From Petrachloros mirabilis ULC683 (GTDB lineage Bacteria; Cyanobacteriota; Cyanobacteriia; Thermosynechococcales; Thermosynechococcaceae): a stretch of 46,136 nt of DNA. The stretch covers positions 1 to 46,136 of the forward strand of contig NZ_WVIC01000034.1 in the NCBI RefSeq assembly GCF_009939295.1. Reading direction: 5' to 3'. Both the position numbers and the translations under genes were made by a program. Shown here in pieces: positions 18,275 through 26,670 of the stretch. Numbering within the stretch: the first letter of the stretch is position 1; the number at the start of each line of letters is the position of its first letter. Under the pieces are notes generated by a model. The model worked only from the letters and a program-made list of their open reading frames with translations, was not told the DNA's origin and ran no database searches.

Positions 18275-18414
18275 GAGACTGTCTTGAAAGTCTTCCCATG
18301 CTCTACATTTGCCCCCCAACCCCTCAGAATGGGGGCTTTGATCACGCTTAAGTCCCCCAGAATGGGGGATTTAGGGGGCGAGTGCAAGGCGCTAGAAACT
18401 TTCAAACCGCCTCT
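18275..18414. mobile_element. MITE-like repeat, copy 1
   Basis: A 140-bp non-coding repeat sharing its layout with 44660-44805. It has imperfect terminal inverted repeats (AGAGGCGGTTTGAAA type), a central CCCCC/GGGGG hairpin, and the shared core AAGTCCCCCAGA then GGGGGCGAGTGCAAGG. It lies between coxB and ctaA, in the divergent promoter region (18199-18793). The remainder of that gap shows no other clear signal. Confidence 0.6.
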
Positions 18415-18793
18415 AAAGGTTGGCAGCACCGAAACAGCAACCCGGATATCGAGGATGATGACAGAAACCTGCCCCCATGAACGAATGTCCTCTAACAAGG
18501 TAGATCAGCTCTTAGGATAAAGTGGTTGCTCCTGGTGCAGGTTTTGACTTTTCTTTGGGATCAGAGGAGATTTTGCGCCCACAATGTTAAAACTTGCTTA
18601 CAAAATCAAGGAAATCCCGGAATCTTCATAGAACTTTATGGGTGGCAACCCCATTCTGGCCAACCGTTGCTGACTTTAGCGAGAAAGTTGGGATTCAACC
18701 CCCATAACTAGACAGGATGGCTACAGTGTTAGGTAAATCTGCCAGGTTGAGCTAGGGATGGATCTCGCTTTGCCGTCAACTCGCTAAGTCTTC

Positions 18794-19849
18794 ATGAGAA
18801 TGCTACCGGTTCACTTCCAATTGCCCTGGCGTGATGTTGTGACAACGAAAACGATATTCCCTATGGCTGAAGGTTCTCTCAATCATCCTCATTTATTCTC
18901 GCCCTCTAAGGCGAATAGACCATCTGTTTCTTGGGATTGGCCAAGGCTGCTCGGGCGCGTATTTCTAGGTCTTGCCCTGTTGACTCTAGGGTTGATGGCT
19001 TTGGGCAGTGCCACCCGCGTCATGAATGCTGGCTTGGCCTGTCCAGATTGGCCCCTTTGCTACGGTGCGGTGGTGCCCCGTCAACAGATGAACCTCCAGG
19101 TCTTCTTGGAGTGGTTTCATCGGTTGGTTGCTTCTAGTCTGGGGGCGCTGGTGCTGGTGTTGACAGGGACGGTTTGGGGGCTGCGCCAACGCTTGCCGCG
19201 CTGGTTACCTTGGGCGACCACAAGCAGCTTAGGGCTAGTGGTGTTCCAGGGAGTCTTGGGAGGCTTGACGGTGACAGAGCTGCTGCGATTTGATATCGTG
19301 ACGGCGCACCTAGCCACGGGGCTGTTGTTTTTTTGCAGTTTGCTGGCGATCGCAGCAAGTCTCTGGCCATACCAAGGCACTGGGGTAGTAGGCAAGCTGC
19401 ACTGGGTCGGACTCGGGGCAGCAACTCTGGTTTACCTCCAAAATATTTTGGGTGCTTTGGTGGCATCACAGTGGGCAGTGCATCAGTGCCGCCAAGGGAT
19501 GGGACTGTGTCAGGTGATGTACAGCCATCTGGCGGGTGTGGTGCCAGCAACTCTATCCGTAGGCATCCTTATCTGGATGGCTTGGCGAGTGGCAGCGCTC
19601 CACCCGCTCCTGCGTCGCTGCGCCCAAGGGGCTGGGGGTCTACTGATTTTGCAGGCACTTCTGGGAACGTTGACCCTACGGCTACAGCTTCAAGTGCCGA
19701 CCCTCACCGTTGCCCATCAAATGGTCGGTGCTACACTGCTGGGGACTTTGGTTGTTTTTAGTGTGATCGCAGCGCGCGATCGCAGGCAAGCACAATACAT
19801 TCTGGCCATTCCCCAGACTACTGTTCCCGAGGAATCGGTAAATGTTTAA
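18794..19849 (+). CDS. ctaA: heme A synthase
   Basis: A 351-residue membrane enzyme (COX15/CtaA family) that oxidises the C8 methyl group of heme O to give heme A for CoxA. It has eight membrane helices. The first half has LGSATRVMNAGLACPDWPLC, with its conserved Cys pair, then EWFHRLVAS. HLATGLLFF and a second-half HQMVGATLLGTLVVF supply further heme-binding His residues. An ATG at 18863 would give a shorter leader and is a good alternative. ctaB follows, so the two heme-modifying enzymes are probably co-transcribed, next to the oxidase they serve. Confidence 0.94.
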   Translation: MRMLPVHFQLPWRDVVTTKTIFPMAEGSLNHPHLFSPSKANRPSVSWDWPRLLGRVFLGLALLTLGLMALGSATRVMNAGLACPDWPLCYGAVVPRQQMNLQVFLEWFHRLVASSLGALVLVLTGTVWGLRQRLPRWLPWATTSSLGLVVFQGVLGGLTVTELLRFDIVTAHLATGLLFFCSLLAIAASLWPYQGTGVVGKLHWVGLGAATLVYLQNILGALVASQWAVHQCRQGMGLCQVMYSHLAGVVPATLSVGILIWMAWRVAALHPLLRRCAQGAGGLLILQALLGTLTLRLQLQVPTLTVAHQMVGATLLGTLVVFSVIAARDRRQAQYILAIPQTTVPEESVNV

Positions 19850-19912
19850 GGGAGGGTGATCCCATCTCGATGTTGTTAAGCCAAATGTTGAACCAAACCA
19901 TTGAGGGATTTT

Positions 19913-20890
19913 ATGTTTAAGACGGTCTGGACTGAGACGCCGCCGCTATATCAGGAGGTATTGCAAACGGTCTTAGACTACTACCAACTGATGAAGCCCC
20001 GGCTCATCCTATTGTTTTTGATCACAACGGCAGCCAGTATGTGGGTGGCCGCATCAGGGGAAGTAGATGGCTTACAACTGCTGGTGACCCTCTTAGCTGG
20101 AGCCTGTGCTGCTGGCTCTGCCAATACCATTAACTGTCTCTATGACCGGGATATCGACGGCATCATGGAGCGGACTCAGCATCGCCCCCTACCCTCAGGA
20201 CGGGTGCAACCCTGGCAAGCCTTGGTGTTTGCCATCGCCTTGGCTCTCACGGCCTTTGTGCTGCTGGCCGCCTGGGTGAATCTCTTGAGTGCCAGCCTAG
20301 CCATGTCTGGAATTGTGGTCTATGTCGGCATTTACACCCACTGGCTGAAGCGATCCTCCTCGCAAAATATTGTGATTGGCGGCGCTGCCGGTGCTATCCC
20401 CCCACTGGTAGGCTGGGCAGCGGTCACGGGCGAACTGAGCTGGCCCGCCTGGGTGCTGTTTGCCATTATTTTTGTGTGGACCCCGCCGCACTTCTGGCCC
20501 CTAGCCATGATGCTGCAAGAAGACTATGCCAAAGTCAATGTGCCCATGCTGCCCGTGGTGGACGGCTCTAGCCACACTGCCCGGCAAATCTTTGCCTATA
20601 CCCTGGTGCTGCTGCCGGTAACCCTACTGCTGGTCTACCCGTTGCAGGTGTCAAGCTGGCTCTATGGTGCTGTGGCTCTCACCTTGGGGAGCTTGTTTAT
20701 CTACAAGGCGTGGCAGTTGACGCAAACCCCAGAGGATCCACAGCAGGCGCGATCGCTGTTTAAGTTTTCGATTCTTTACATGATGCTGTTGTGTGCCGGC
20801 ATGGTGATCGACAGCCTGCCTGTTACCCATCACTGGGTGAGTTCTGGCGTTGACCACCTATCATTCGCGCTGTCTTTGATTCATGGATAA
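19913..20890 (+). CDS. ctaB: protoheme IX farnesyltransferase (heme O synthase)
   Basis: A UbiA-superfamily enzyme of about 325 residues that adds the farnesyl tail to heme B. The first motif is [20 protein letters not shown], near residue 80, followed by RPLPSG. The second Asp-rich region contains the [16 protein letters not shown] block typical of CtaB. There are about eight membrane helices. The ATG at 19913 is preferred over a TTG at 19901. It follows ctaA by 63 bp and supplies its substrate. Confidence 0.95.
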   Translation: MFKTVWTETPPLYQEVLQTVLDYYQLMKPRLILLFLITTAASMWVAASGEVDGLQLLVTLLAGACAAGSANTINCLYDRDIDGIMERTQHRPLPSGRVQPWQALVFAIALALTAFVLLAAWVNLLSASLAMSGIVVYVGIYTHWLKRSSSQNIVIGGAAGAIPPLVGWAAVTGELSWPAWVLFAIIFVWTPPHFWPLAMMLQEDYAKVNVPMLPVVDGSSHTARQIFAYTLVLLPVTLLLVYPLQVSSWLYGAVALTLGSLFIYKAWQLTQTPEDPQQARSLFKFSILYMMLLCAGMVIDSLPVTHHWVSSGVDHLSFALSLIHG

Positions 20891-20994
20891 ATGTGGATGT
20901 CAGGTTTGGAGCCGTAGTGGGTCACTGCTACATAGAGTGCGGCTGTAACCAATACATTGCACCGATGGAGATCTTTAATAGTTACTGGGGTCAT
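20881..20994 (-). CDS. possible small protein (37 aa)
   Basis: A short ORF overlapping the last 10 bp of ctaB on the opposite strand. It starts at ATG with a GGAG Shine-Dalgarno eight bases upstream. The product [20 protein letters not shown] and onward has a short hydrophobic centre. I recognise no family. It is listed because the ribosome binding site is good and the location is otherwise empty, but it may be a chance ORF. Confidence 0.25.
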   Translation of the reverse strand: MTPVTIKDLHRCNVLVTAALYVAVTHYGSKPDIHIYP

Positions 20995-21073
20995 TGATAA
21001 TTCTCCGGTTTAGACTTCAGGGTGTCCCAATGTTCGGTAAAAATCACCAGTTTAACCAAGGCTCAAACATCCT

Positions 21074-21931
21074 CTAAGCGGCTAGCCATTGCGCACCATC
21101 TACCAGGTAGTAAAGTCCCGCCAGAATGAGAGCCACACTGCCAATACGCACAATCCATTCGGAATAGTTCAGCAGTAGCCTTGCCTGCTTGGCAAAGCCA
21201 GTGAGTACACTGGCTAGAAAAATAATGATCGTATAGCCGAGGGCATAGCTGACCATGGTCATTGTGCCGAGTACTTGAGAGCCGGTGGCAGCGGCGGCGG
21301 CTAAGACCGCAAATAACACCGGGCTGGCGCAGGGCGAACTCACCAGGGCAAAGGTAACCCCGACGCCGTAAGGCCCCAAGCCTGAGGCATTGACATTGAC
21401 ATCTGGTAACGGCAGCTTGATCAATCCCAACAGGCTCAGACCCATCACCAAGATGATTGCCCCCACGGCTATATTGATGTAGCCCCGGTACTCCACCATC
21501 ACCGCCCCAGCAAAGGAGGCCACCAGCCCAAGCAGACTAACAATGGTGACCACCCCAAAGACAAACAGACTGGCTTTGATCAAGGCATCTCGCCAGGAAG
21601 TAATATTGCGAGTTCCGATATAGCTAAGATTGATGGGCAACAGTGCCAGAATGCAAGGGGAAATGCTAGCCGTTAGCCCCCCAGCAAAGGCCAGCACTTG
21701 TAGGACGACGGGATTGGCGGTGTTCTGCTGGTCAAACCACTGCTGATAGCGATTTTGCACATCAGCCAGGAACATTTCTAACTGGCGAGAGACTGGGCCA
21801 TCCAGCACTAGGGCGAGCACAATGCCCAAAAGAACGAGGCCACTCAAGAACCACCAAGACTTGGGAATTTTAGGAGCCCTAATCTTCTGAGGTTGGGGCT
21901 GAGTGTCAGGCATTTTGTCAAGAAGTGTCAT
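21074..21931 (-). CDS. ccdA: CcdA-type cytochrome c biogenesis / thiol-disulfide transporter
   Basis: 285 residues of the CcdA/DsbD-beta family, which moves reducing equivalents across the membrane to periplasmic or lumenal thioredoxins for heme attachment. The two signature Cys-Pro sites are present: SISPCILALLPIN around residue 92 and SSPCASPVLFAVLA around residue 198, each in a membrane helix. One extra N-terminal helix and a linker of about 45 residues precede the six-helix core. It lies 52 bp after the thioredoxin gene, its probable partner. A 24-bp sequence in front of it is repeated upstream of that gene. Confidence 0.88.
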   Translation of the reverse strand: MTLLDKMPDTQPQPQKIRAPKIPKSWWFLSGLVLLGIVLALVLDGPVSRQLEMFLADVQNRYQQWFDQQNTANPVVLQVLAFAGGLTASISPCILALLPINLSYIGTRNITSWRDALIKASLFVFGVVTIVSLLGLVASFAGAVMVEYRGYINIAVGAIILVMGLSLLGLIKLPLPDVNVNASGLGPYGVGVTFALVSSPCASPVLFAVLAAAAATGSQVLGTMTMVSYALGYTIIIFLASVLTGFAKQARLLLNYSEWIVRIGSVALILAGLYYLVDGAQWLAA

Positions 21932-21958
21932 AAAAACTCCAATAGAGGGGTTTGTGTG

Positions 21959-21982
21959 CCTGAGATTCAGGTGAGGAGTGGC
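21959..21982. repeat. direct repeat copy A, upstream of ccdA
   Basis: A 24-bp sequence beginning CCTGAGATTCAGG and ending GTGAGGAGTGGC. It matches 22618-22641 with a single mismatch. It contains the inverted half-sites CCTGA-N3-TCAGG. It lies 27 bp before the ccdA start codon, overlapping the 3' end region of the thioredoxin gene's transcript. Confidence 0.6.
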
Positions 21983-21983
21983 T

Positions 21984-22505
21984 TTATTTTTGAGACAGGG
22001 CTGTGTTCAAAACCCTTGTATAAGCGTCCTTGCTGGCATTGTTGCTGTGCTGAGCTAAGATGCGACCCGTTGCCGCATCGACAATGACTACGGTGCCGGT
22101 TCTGGATTTATGGGTGGCAAAGAATTGCCCTAACCCCAAGCGTTTGGCTTTTTGTTCTGATTGGTTGGCTTGGGCGCGATCGCTGACATCTAATTTCACA
22201 AAATGCACGCGATCGCCATACTGCTGACGCAACTGAGACAGCGTGGGGGCAATGTTGCGGCAGGCAGGACACCAACTGGCATGAATGTCCACGACTACAG
22301 GTTTCCCTTGCAGCTCTGGAGCCAGAGGGCCACCAACGGTATTCGCCTGGGCTAGAACCCAGGGAGTTTCCACAACCTCAAGTGCCTCACCTATATTGCC
22401 TAGGTGAACGATATCTATGGCGGGTGGTTTCATTGCCAGGGCAGCACTCAGTGGCAAACTGCTGAAGCTCAAGCTCAAAGCCATTACTTGTTTGAAGGAC
22501 ATCAT
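21984..22505 (-). CDS. secreted or membrane-anchored thioredoxin-like protein
   Basis: 173 residues. An N-terminal hydrophobic signal or anchor (residues 5-25) ends near SAALA. The thioredoxin domain has the redox-active pair Cys79 and Cys82 in ASWCPACRN, then VKLDVSDR. The cis-Pro region is poorly marked: where VPT is usual, the sequence reads RTGTVVIVDA. It is likely exported and reduced by the CcdA protein encoded next. A role in cytochrome maturation is inferred from this pairing and from the nearby oxidase genes. Confidence 0.8.
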   Translation of the reverse strand: MMSFKQVMALSLSFSSLPLSAALAMKPPAIDIVHLGNIGEALEVVETPWVLAQANTVGGPLAPELQGKPVVVDIHASWCPACRNIAPTLSQLRQQYGDRVHFVKLDVSDRAQANQSEQKAKRLGLGQFFATHKSRTGTVVIVDAATGRILAQHSNNASKDAYTRVLNTALSQK

Positions 22506-22617
22506 TTTGCTCCTAAGTTGATGATTATTTGGGTTTGAATTGGGAACTAACGCCAGGGCGACTGCTATCCCAGAAATATTGATGCAACTGCAACCTACTG
22601 AACCAATCTGAGAGAGT

Positions 22618-22641
22618 CCTGAGATTCACGTGAGGAGTGGC
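22618..22641. repeat. direct repeat copy B, upstream of thioredoxin gene
   Basis: The second copy of the 24-bp repeat (CCTGAGATTCACG start), 113 bp before the thioredoxin start codon. The single mismatch to copy A converts a CCTGA/TCAGG dyad into a TCACGTGA palindrome. Possible shared operator or leader element. Confidence 0.6.
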
Positions 22642-22734
22642 CTTGATAGGGTTAAACTTTGACGGGAAGTATAAAGTGGAGCCGTAAAATTTTCCTGGCA
22701 GAACCTCTTCTGGAAACCCACCTGGGTTTCCTGT

Positions 22735-22740
22735 TACACT
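22735..22740 (+). promoter_or_regulatory. -10 box of the candidate 6S RNA gene
   Basis: TACACT, with the predicted RNA start 5-7 bases downstream at 22745-22747. A 9-bp perfect hairpin (GGAAACCCA/TGGGTTTCC) covers the -35 to -15 region. Confidence 0.45.
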
Positions 22741-22744
22741 AGGC

Positions 22745-22936
22745 AGTAATTTCCTGCGGCGTTGGTGGCTGCCAATATCGTTTTATGATCTATGTCTGTT
22801 TGTTAAGGGAACCCAAATACGCGTAACGGCAGTAAACCGGGCTTGCACCCGGAAACTTTAAGTTGCTGCAAGGGGTACCCACCTGGATTTATCCAGGTCA
22901 AAAACTGAGGTAAAACGGCGTTGCGGGAAATACTTT
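22745..22936 (+). ncRNA. ssrS: candidate 6S RNA
   Basis: About 192 nt with the 6S architecture. The ends pair through AGTAATTTCCTGC (22745) and GCGGGAAATACTT (22923), with one bulge. An open central region has a small 3' hairpin, ACCTGGAT/ATCCAGGT. A long apical arm is built from GGGAACCC with GGGTACCC, GCAGTAA with TTGCTGC, and a CCGGG/CCCGG tip. 6S RNA binds the housekeeping RNA polymerase holoenzyme. Length, closing stem, -10 box and downstream terminator all fit. No sequence-level comparison was possible, so another structured RNA cannot be excluded. Confidence 0.6.
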
Positions 22937-22953
22937 TAAGCTTTTATCCTCCA

Positions 22954-22985
22954 AAAAAGCCCTGGCAAGATTGCTGGGGCTTTTT
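22954..22985 (+). terminator. intrinsic terminator after the candidate 6S RNA
   Basis: A stem AAAAAGCCC with GGGGCTTTTT, extended by GCAA/TTGC, ending in five T. It lies about 18 nt after the RNA's closing stem. The A run also makes it usable from the opposite direction, for the tRNA-Leu transcript. Confidence 0.85.
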
Positions 22986-23019
22986 GGCAAATGACAAGTT
23001 TTTCATGCCTTGATAGGGA

Positions 23020-23346
23020 TGGGGGCGGAGGGACTTGAACCCTCACGACCTTAACGGTCAACGGATTTTCATTCTCCTGCTGCTTTCGCAGCAACGCGGA
23101 CATCTCCGGTCTTGAGAATTGGACTCTCTCTTTACCCGCGCTCAGGCTTGGTTTCCCAACCGGAGCGGGAGGGTAGCTCCCGTCGAGTCTCTGCACCTTC
23201 CAACTTGAGGTTGGCTTGGCTCAGGATTGCCCTGTCTGCGGGGCAGAGTTAGGTTTCCCTGAGTTTGAGAGCATTCACTTGATCAATTTCTTGACCAAGG
23301 CTCAATCACTTTAAGTCCGTAGCGTCTACCATTCCGCCACGCCCCC
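23020..23346 (-). tRNA. trnL-UAA: tRNA-Leu(UAA) interrupted by a group I intron
   Basis: The 5' exon is 23346-23313 (GGGGGCGTGGCGGAATGG start) and the 3' exon 23069-23020, together 84 nt. The acceptor stem GGGGGCG/CGCCCCC closes with discriminator A73, and no CCA is encoded. The joined anticodon loop CTTAAAA gives anticodon UAA, and a long variable arm typical of tRNA-Leu is present. The interruption in the anticodon loop matches the ancient intron shared by cyanobacteria and plastids. Confidence 0.96.
23070..23312 (-). other. group I intron in tRNA-Leu(UAA)
   Basis: 243 nt inserted after the second U of the anticodon loop and ending in a G, as group I introns do. Typical core segments are visible on the minus strand: CAGGGAAACCTAA (P), GCAATCCTGAGCCAAGCC (Q/R region) and GAGACTCGACGGGAGCTACC (S region). 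There is no homing endonuclease ORF. Expected to self-splice. Confidence 0.93.
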
Positions 23347-23458
23347 AGATTGATTGAATTACCATACCACGGGAATATGCCCCTGTTGTAGGGTGTGGAA
23401 GTGAACTTCCCTGTTGAGATGGGATGATAGTTTCCGTGTTCAGTTTGGTGGATATTCT

Positions 23459-24313
23459 GTGCCTCGACCTCGAAGACGCTTTGGTCAGCATTGGCTCCGC
23501 AGTCCCAAGGTGCTCCAACAAATTGTGGCAGCGGCGGAGTTGTCGGGGTGCGATCGCATTCTCGAAATTGGCCCCGGTACGGGCATCTTAACCCAAGCGC
23601 TGCTAGCGACTGGTGCCTCTGTCGTTGCCGTCGAAGTAGATCGAGATCTCTGCCAACGACTCGTGCATCAGTTTGGCCAAAATCCCCAGTTTCTGCTGCT
23701 GGCTGGGGATATTCTCAGCCTCGATCTGCCCATGTTGCTGGGCGGAGAGGCTGCGCCCCTATTCCCCAACAAAGTTGTCGCCAATATTCCTTACTACCTG
23801 ACCGGAGAAATTTTACAGTTGCTCCTCGGCCAGCTCTCAGTTCCTCGGCTGCCCCGGTTTGAGTCGATTGTGCTGTTGGTGCAGAAAGAAGTAGCTGAAC
23901 GGGTGGTGGCGTTGCCTGGTTCTAAAACCTACGGCGCACTATCGGTTCGCGTGCAATGTTTAGCAGACTGCGAATGGATTTGTGCTGTTCCTGCCAAAGC
24001 ATTTCAGCCCGCCCCTAAAGTCGATTCGGCAGTGGTGCGATTGCGGCCTCGTTCCTACCCGATCCCCATTGCAGATCCACAATGGCTTGAAACTTTAGTA
24101 CGGGTGGGATTTGCCAGTCGGCGTAAGATGCTGCGCAACAATTTGAAGGCCATCGTAGATTTAGATGGCTTAACCACAACCTTGACTGAGTTAAACATCA
24201 ACCCTCAAGCTCGCGCCGAAGACTTAAGCGTGGCCGAATGGGTCACCCTTTGCGATCAGTTGCCGCGAAAGCCGACTGCCCAGACTCTCCAGTCCACCGA
24301 GCAATCACCCTAG
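23459..24313 (+). CDS. rsmA: 16S rRNA adenine dimethyltransferase
   Basis: The enzyme (KsgA) dimethylates two adjacent adenines in the 3' terminal helix of 16S rRNA late in 30S assembly. It has the SAM-binding motif EIGPGTGILTQALL near residue 42. The catalytic motif NIPYYLTGEIL is near residue 105, followed by a C-terminal helical domain with FASRRKMLRNNL. The reading frame opens at a TTG at 23414, but the GTG at 23459 gives the family start (PRPRRRFGQHWL) and 284 residues, so it is preferred. It is divergent from the tRNA-Leu gene. Confidence 0.94.
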   Translation: MPRPRRRFGQHWLRSPKVLQQIVAAAELSGCDRILEIGPGTGILTQALLATGASVVAVEVDRDLCQRLVHQFGQNPQFLLLAGDILSLDLPMLLGGEAAPLFPNKVVANIPYYLTGEILQLLLGQLSVPRLPRFESIVLLVQKEVAERVVALPGSKTYGALSVRVQCLADCEWICAVPAKAFQPAPKVDSAVVRLRPRSYPIPIADPQWLETLVRVGFASRRKMLRNNLKAIVDLDGLTTTLTELNINPQARAEDLSVAEWVTLCDQLPRKPTAQTLQSTEQSP

Positions 24314-24453
24314 CCCACCATAGATGTGCAGAAAGGGTTGCTATGCGCCGAAAAATTTACAGGTAAGGCTTTCAGCAGTTTCACTTTAGTATCGCGGGCG
24401 ACGAACTTTCGATAGGCGCGCTTAAACTTTGGGGTGAGGATCAGTTGCCTCAT
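24310..24453 (-). pseudogene. truncated RelE/YafQ-like toxin
   Basis: A 47-codon frame whose first 23 residues (MRQLILTPKFKRAYRKFVAR) match the start of RelE/YafQ-type toxins. It then runs into unrelated sequence and stops. The catalytic C-terminal half is absent, pointing to an internal deletion or frameshift. Its ATG overlaps the antitoxin stop by 4 bp, the normal arrangement for an intact pair, so it is the decayed second gene of the module. Confidence 0.6.
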
Positions 24454-24677
24454 TGGCTCTCGTTAAAGAGGCTTTGGAGTTCGGCAATGATAGTTGGTGC
24501 TGACTGAGGCTGCAGCTCGCCTGCATGGAAGGCAGCGATGGATGCCCTAGCATCTTCAGCAATTTTGCGGCGGCTGGCTTCAATCAGGCGATTGTGAATG
24601 ATTTCAACCAGCATGGCCTGTTGTTCCGGGGTCAGTTGGTTGACGGTGTTGAGGGCGTCTTCAAGGGATGTGGACAT
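24450..24677 (-). CDS. antitoxin-like protein of a decayed toxin-antitoxin pair
   Basis: A 75-residue protein, mostly helical. LNTVNQLTPEQQAMLVEIIHNRLIEASRRKIAED is typical in pattern of the short addiction-module antitoxins common in cyanobacteria, with an Asn-Glu-Ser-Gln tail. The frame is intact although the partner toxin at 24310-24453 is truncated. It may survive as an orphan antitoxin that neutralises related toxins elsewhere. Confidence 0.6.
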   Translation of the reverse strand: MSTSLEDALNTVNQLTPEQQAMLVEIIHNRLIEASRRKIAEDARASIAAFHAGELQPQSAPTIIAELQSLFNESQ

Positions 24678-24942
24678 AGCAGTAAAATTGCAGTCTGGTC
24701 AGTAGCTCAATTCTATTGCACTTGGTTCATAACCTATCTGTAACGCTCTTGTCTGAACAGAATGGAATGGCTGATTGAAAGTCAGACTGTATTAACTGTT
24801 TAAGCGGTTTTGCTTGCAATGTCTCAACAGGCCTAATCTTTGCGTATCGGAGTTGACGCAAGTCCTTTGCCCAGGGGCAATCCTGGCAGAGCTGCAATGA
24901 TAGATTGATAACAGTTCCTGCCGCAGTCAAGAAAGAAAACCG

Positions 24943-26670
24943 ATGCTAGAGCATGATGTGGTGATCGTGGGGGGAGGGCTGGCGGGCTGTCGCGCTGCCC
25001 TAGAACTTTGCCGCCAGGTGCCGGAAATCAATCTGGCGTTGGTGGCCAAAACCCATCCCATCCGCTCCCACTCGGTGGCGGCTCAAGGGGGCATCGCCGC
25101 CACGCTCAAAAATGTCGATGACCAGGACAGTTGGGAGGCTCACGCCTTTGATACGGTCAAGGGTTCCGACTACCTGGCGGATCAAGACGCGGTAGCTCTG
25201 CTGGCTCAGGAAGCGCCAGAGGTGGTAATTGACCTAGAGCATTTGGGGGTTTTGTTTTCACGCTTGCCCGATGGCCGCATTGCCCAGCGAGCCTTTGGAG
25301 GACACAGCCATAATCGCACCTGCTACGCTGCCGACAAAACGGGTCACGCTATTCTGCATGAGCTGTATAACAATCTAGGTCGTTACGGGGTGACGATTTA
25401 TGAAGAATGGTACGTGCTGCGGCTGATTGTAGAAGATCAAGAAGCCAAAGGGATTGTCATGTATCATCTCCTGGATGGGGCGGTGCAAGTGCTGCGAGCA
25501 AAGGCGGTGATGTTTGCTACTGGGGGCTATGGACGAACCTTCAATACCACCTCCAATGACTTTGCCTCGACAGGGGATGGACTGGCGATGGCCGCTCAAG
25601 CGGGGATTCCTCTAGAAGATATGGAGTTTGTCCAGTTTCATCCTACGGGGCTGTATCCGGCGGGGGTGTTGATTTCAGAGGCGGTGCGCGGTGAGGGAGC
25701 CTATTTAATTAACAGTGAGGGGGAGCGGTTTATGTCCACCTATGCCCCCAGCCGGATGGAGTTGGCTCCCCGGGATATTACCTCCCGAGCCATTGCCACT
25801 GAAATTCGTCAGGGTCGGGGGATCCGACTCGACGGCAGGGTGGGCGGGCCCTTTGTGTATCTAGATTTGCGCCACATGGGCGAAGCCAAAATCATGAGTC
25901 GGGTGCCCTTTTGCTGGGAGGAGGCTCATCGGCTGGCGGGGGTAGACGCGGTGCATGAGCCGATCCCGGTGCGGCCTACGGTGCATTACTCTATGGGTGG
26001 CATTCCGGTTAATACCGATGGCCAGGTACGCAGTGGCTCTGAGGGATTGATTGCGGGCTTTTTTGCTGCCGGGGAATGTGCCTGTGTCTCGGTGCATGGA
26101 GCCAATCGTCTGGGCAGTAATTCGCTCCTGGAATGTGTGGTCTATGGCAGGCGCACGGGGGCGGCGATCGCACAACTGCTCCCCGCCCGCAAACTCCCCG
26201 CCATCAACGAAGCCCAATACCTGCAAGAAGCCCATCAGATGCTCCAAGAGCTGCTGGATCAAGAGGGTGATCGGCGCATCCATACTGTGCGGCAGCAGTT
26301 CCAGGATACGCTCACCGAGCACTGTGGTGTGTTTCGCACCCAAGCTCTGATGGAGCAAGGACTTGCACAGATCCACCAACTCCGGCAGGAGTTGACCCAA
26401 ATTCGTCTGGATGACAAGGGCAAGCTCTGGAACACCGAGATTACCGAAGCCCTGGAGCTACGCAGTCTCATGACCGTGGGGGAAGTGATCCTGACTGGAG
26501 CCTTGCATCGTCGAGAGAGTCGCGGGGCTCACTCCCGCGAAGACTATCCCCAGCGGGATGATTCCCAATTCCTGAAGCATACCCTGGCTTATGTTTCTGC
26601 TGCTGGTATTGACGTGCAGTATCTGGCCGTGAATCTGAGCCTATTTGAGCCCCAGGAGCGGAAATACTAG
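24943..26670 (+). CDS. sdhA: succinate dehydrogenase flavoprotein subunit
   Basis: 575 residues of the SdhA/FrdA family. The FAD-binding site is [16 protein letters not shown] at the start. The covalent-FAD His lies in [15 protein letters not shown], which argues against L-aspartate oxidase. [52 protein letters not shown] and [11 protein letters not shown] form the active site and FAD contacts. In cyanobacteria this complex feeds electrons to plastoquinone in the thylakoid. No sdhB lies beside it, which is usual in this phylum. The next gene starts one base after its stop. Confidence 0.94.
   Translation: MLEHDVVIVGGGLAGCRAALELCRQVPEINLALVAKTHPIRSHSVAAQGGIAATLKNVDDQDSWEAHAFDTVKGSDYLADQDAVALLAQEAPEVVIDLEHLGVLFSRLPDGRIAQRAFGGHSHNRTCYAADKTGHAILHELYNNLGRYGVTIYEEWYVLRLIVEDQEAKGIVMYHLLDGAVQVLRAKAVMFATGGYGRTFNTTSNDFASTGDGLAMAAQAGIPLEDMEFVQFHPTGLYPAGVLISEAVRGEGAYLINSEGERFMSTYAPSRMELAPRDITSRAIATEIRQGRGIRLDGRVGGPFVYLDLRHMGEAKIMSRVPFCWEEAHRLAGVDAVHEPIPVRPTVHYSMGGIPVNTDGQVRSGSEGLIAGFFAAGECACVSVHGANRLGSNSLLECVVYGRRTGAAIAQLLPARKLPAINEAQYLQEAHQMLQELLDQEGDRRIHTVRQQFQDTLTEHCGVFRTQALMEQGLAQIHQLRQELTQIRLDDKGKLWNTEITEALELRSLMTVGEVILTGALHRRESRGAHSREDYPQRDDSQFLKHTLAYVSAAGIDVQYLAVNLSLFEPQERKY

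Noticed and set aside
18526-18711. 61-codon plus-strand frame between coxB and ctaA
   Set aside because: No ribosome binding site, no recognisable pattern, and it lies in a repeat-containing spacer.
22618-22700. Yfr1 sRNA gene suggested by ACTCCTCAC on the minus strand
   Set aside because: No flanking hairpin and terminator of the Yfr1 type; the motif belongs to the 24-bp direct repeat instead.
22936-23196. Open frame of 86 codons on the minus strand
   Set aside because: It runs through the group I intron and the tRNA-Leu 3' exon, so it is not a protein gene.
24727-24930. 67-codon minus-strand frame upstream of sdhA
   Set aside because: It covers the expected sdhA promoter region and shows no family pattern or ribosome binding site.
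24943-26670. Reading this gene as L-aspartate oxidase (nadB)
   Set aside because: The His for covalent FAD attachment ([10 protein letters not shown]) and the overall motif set fit succinate dehydrogenase.
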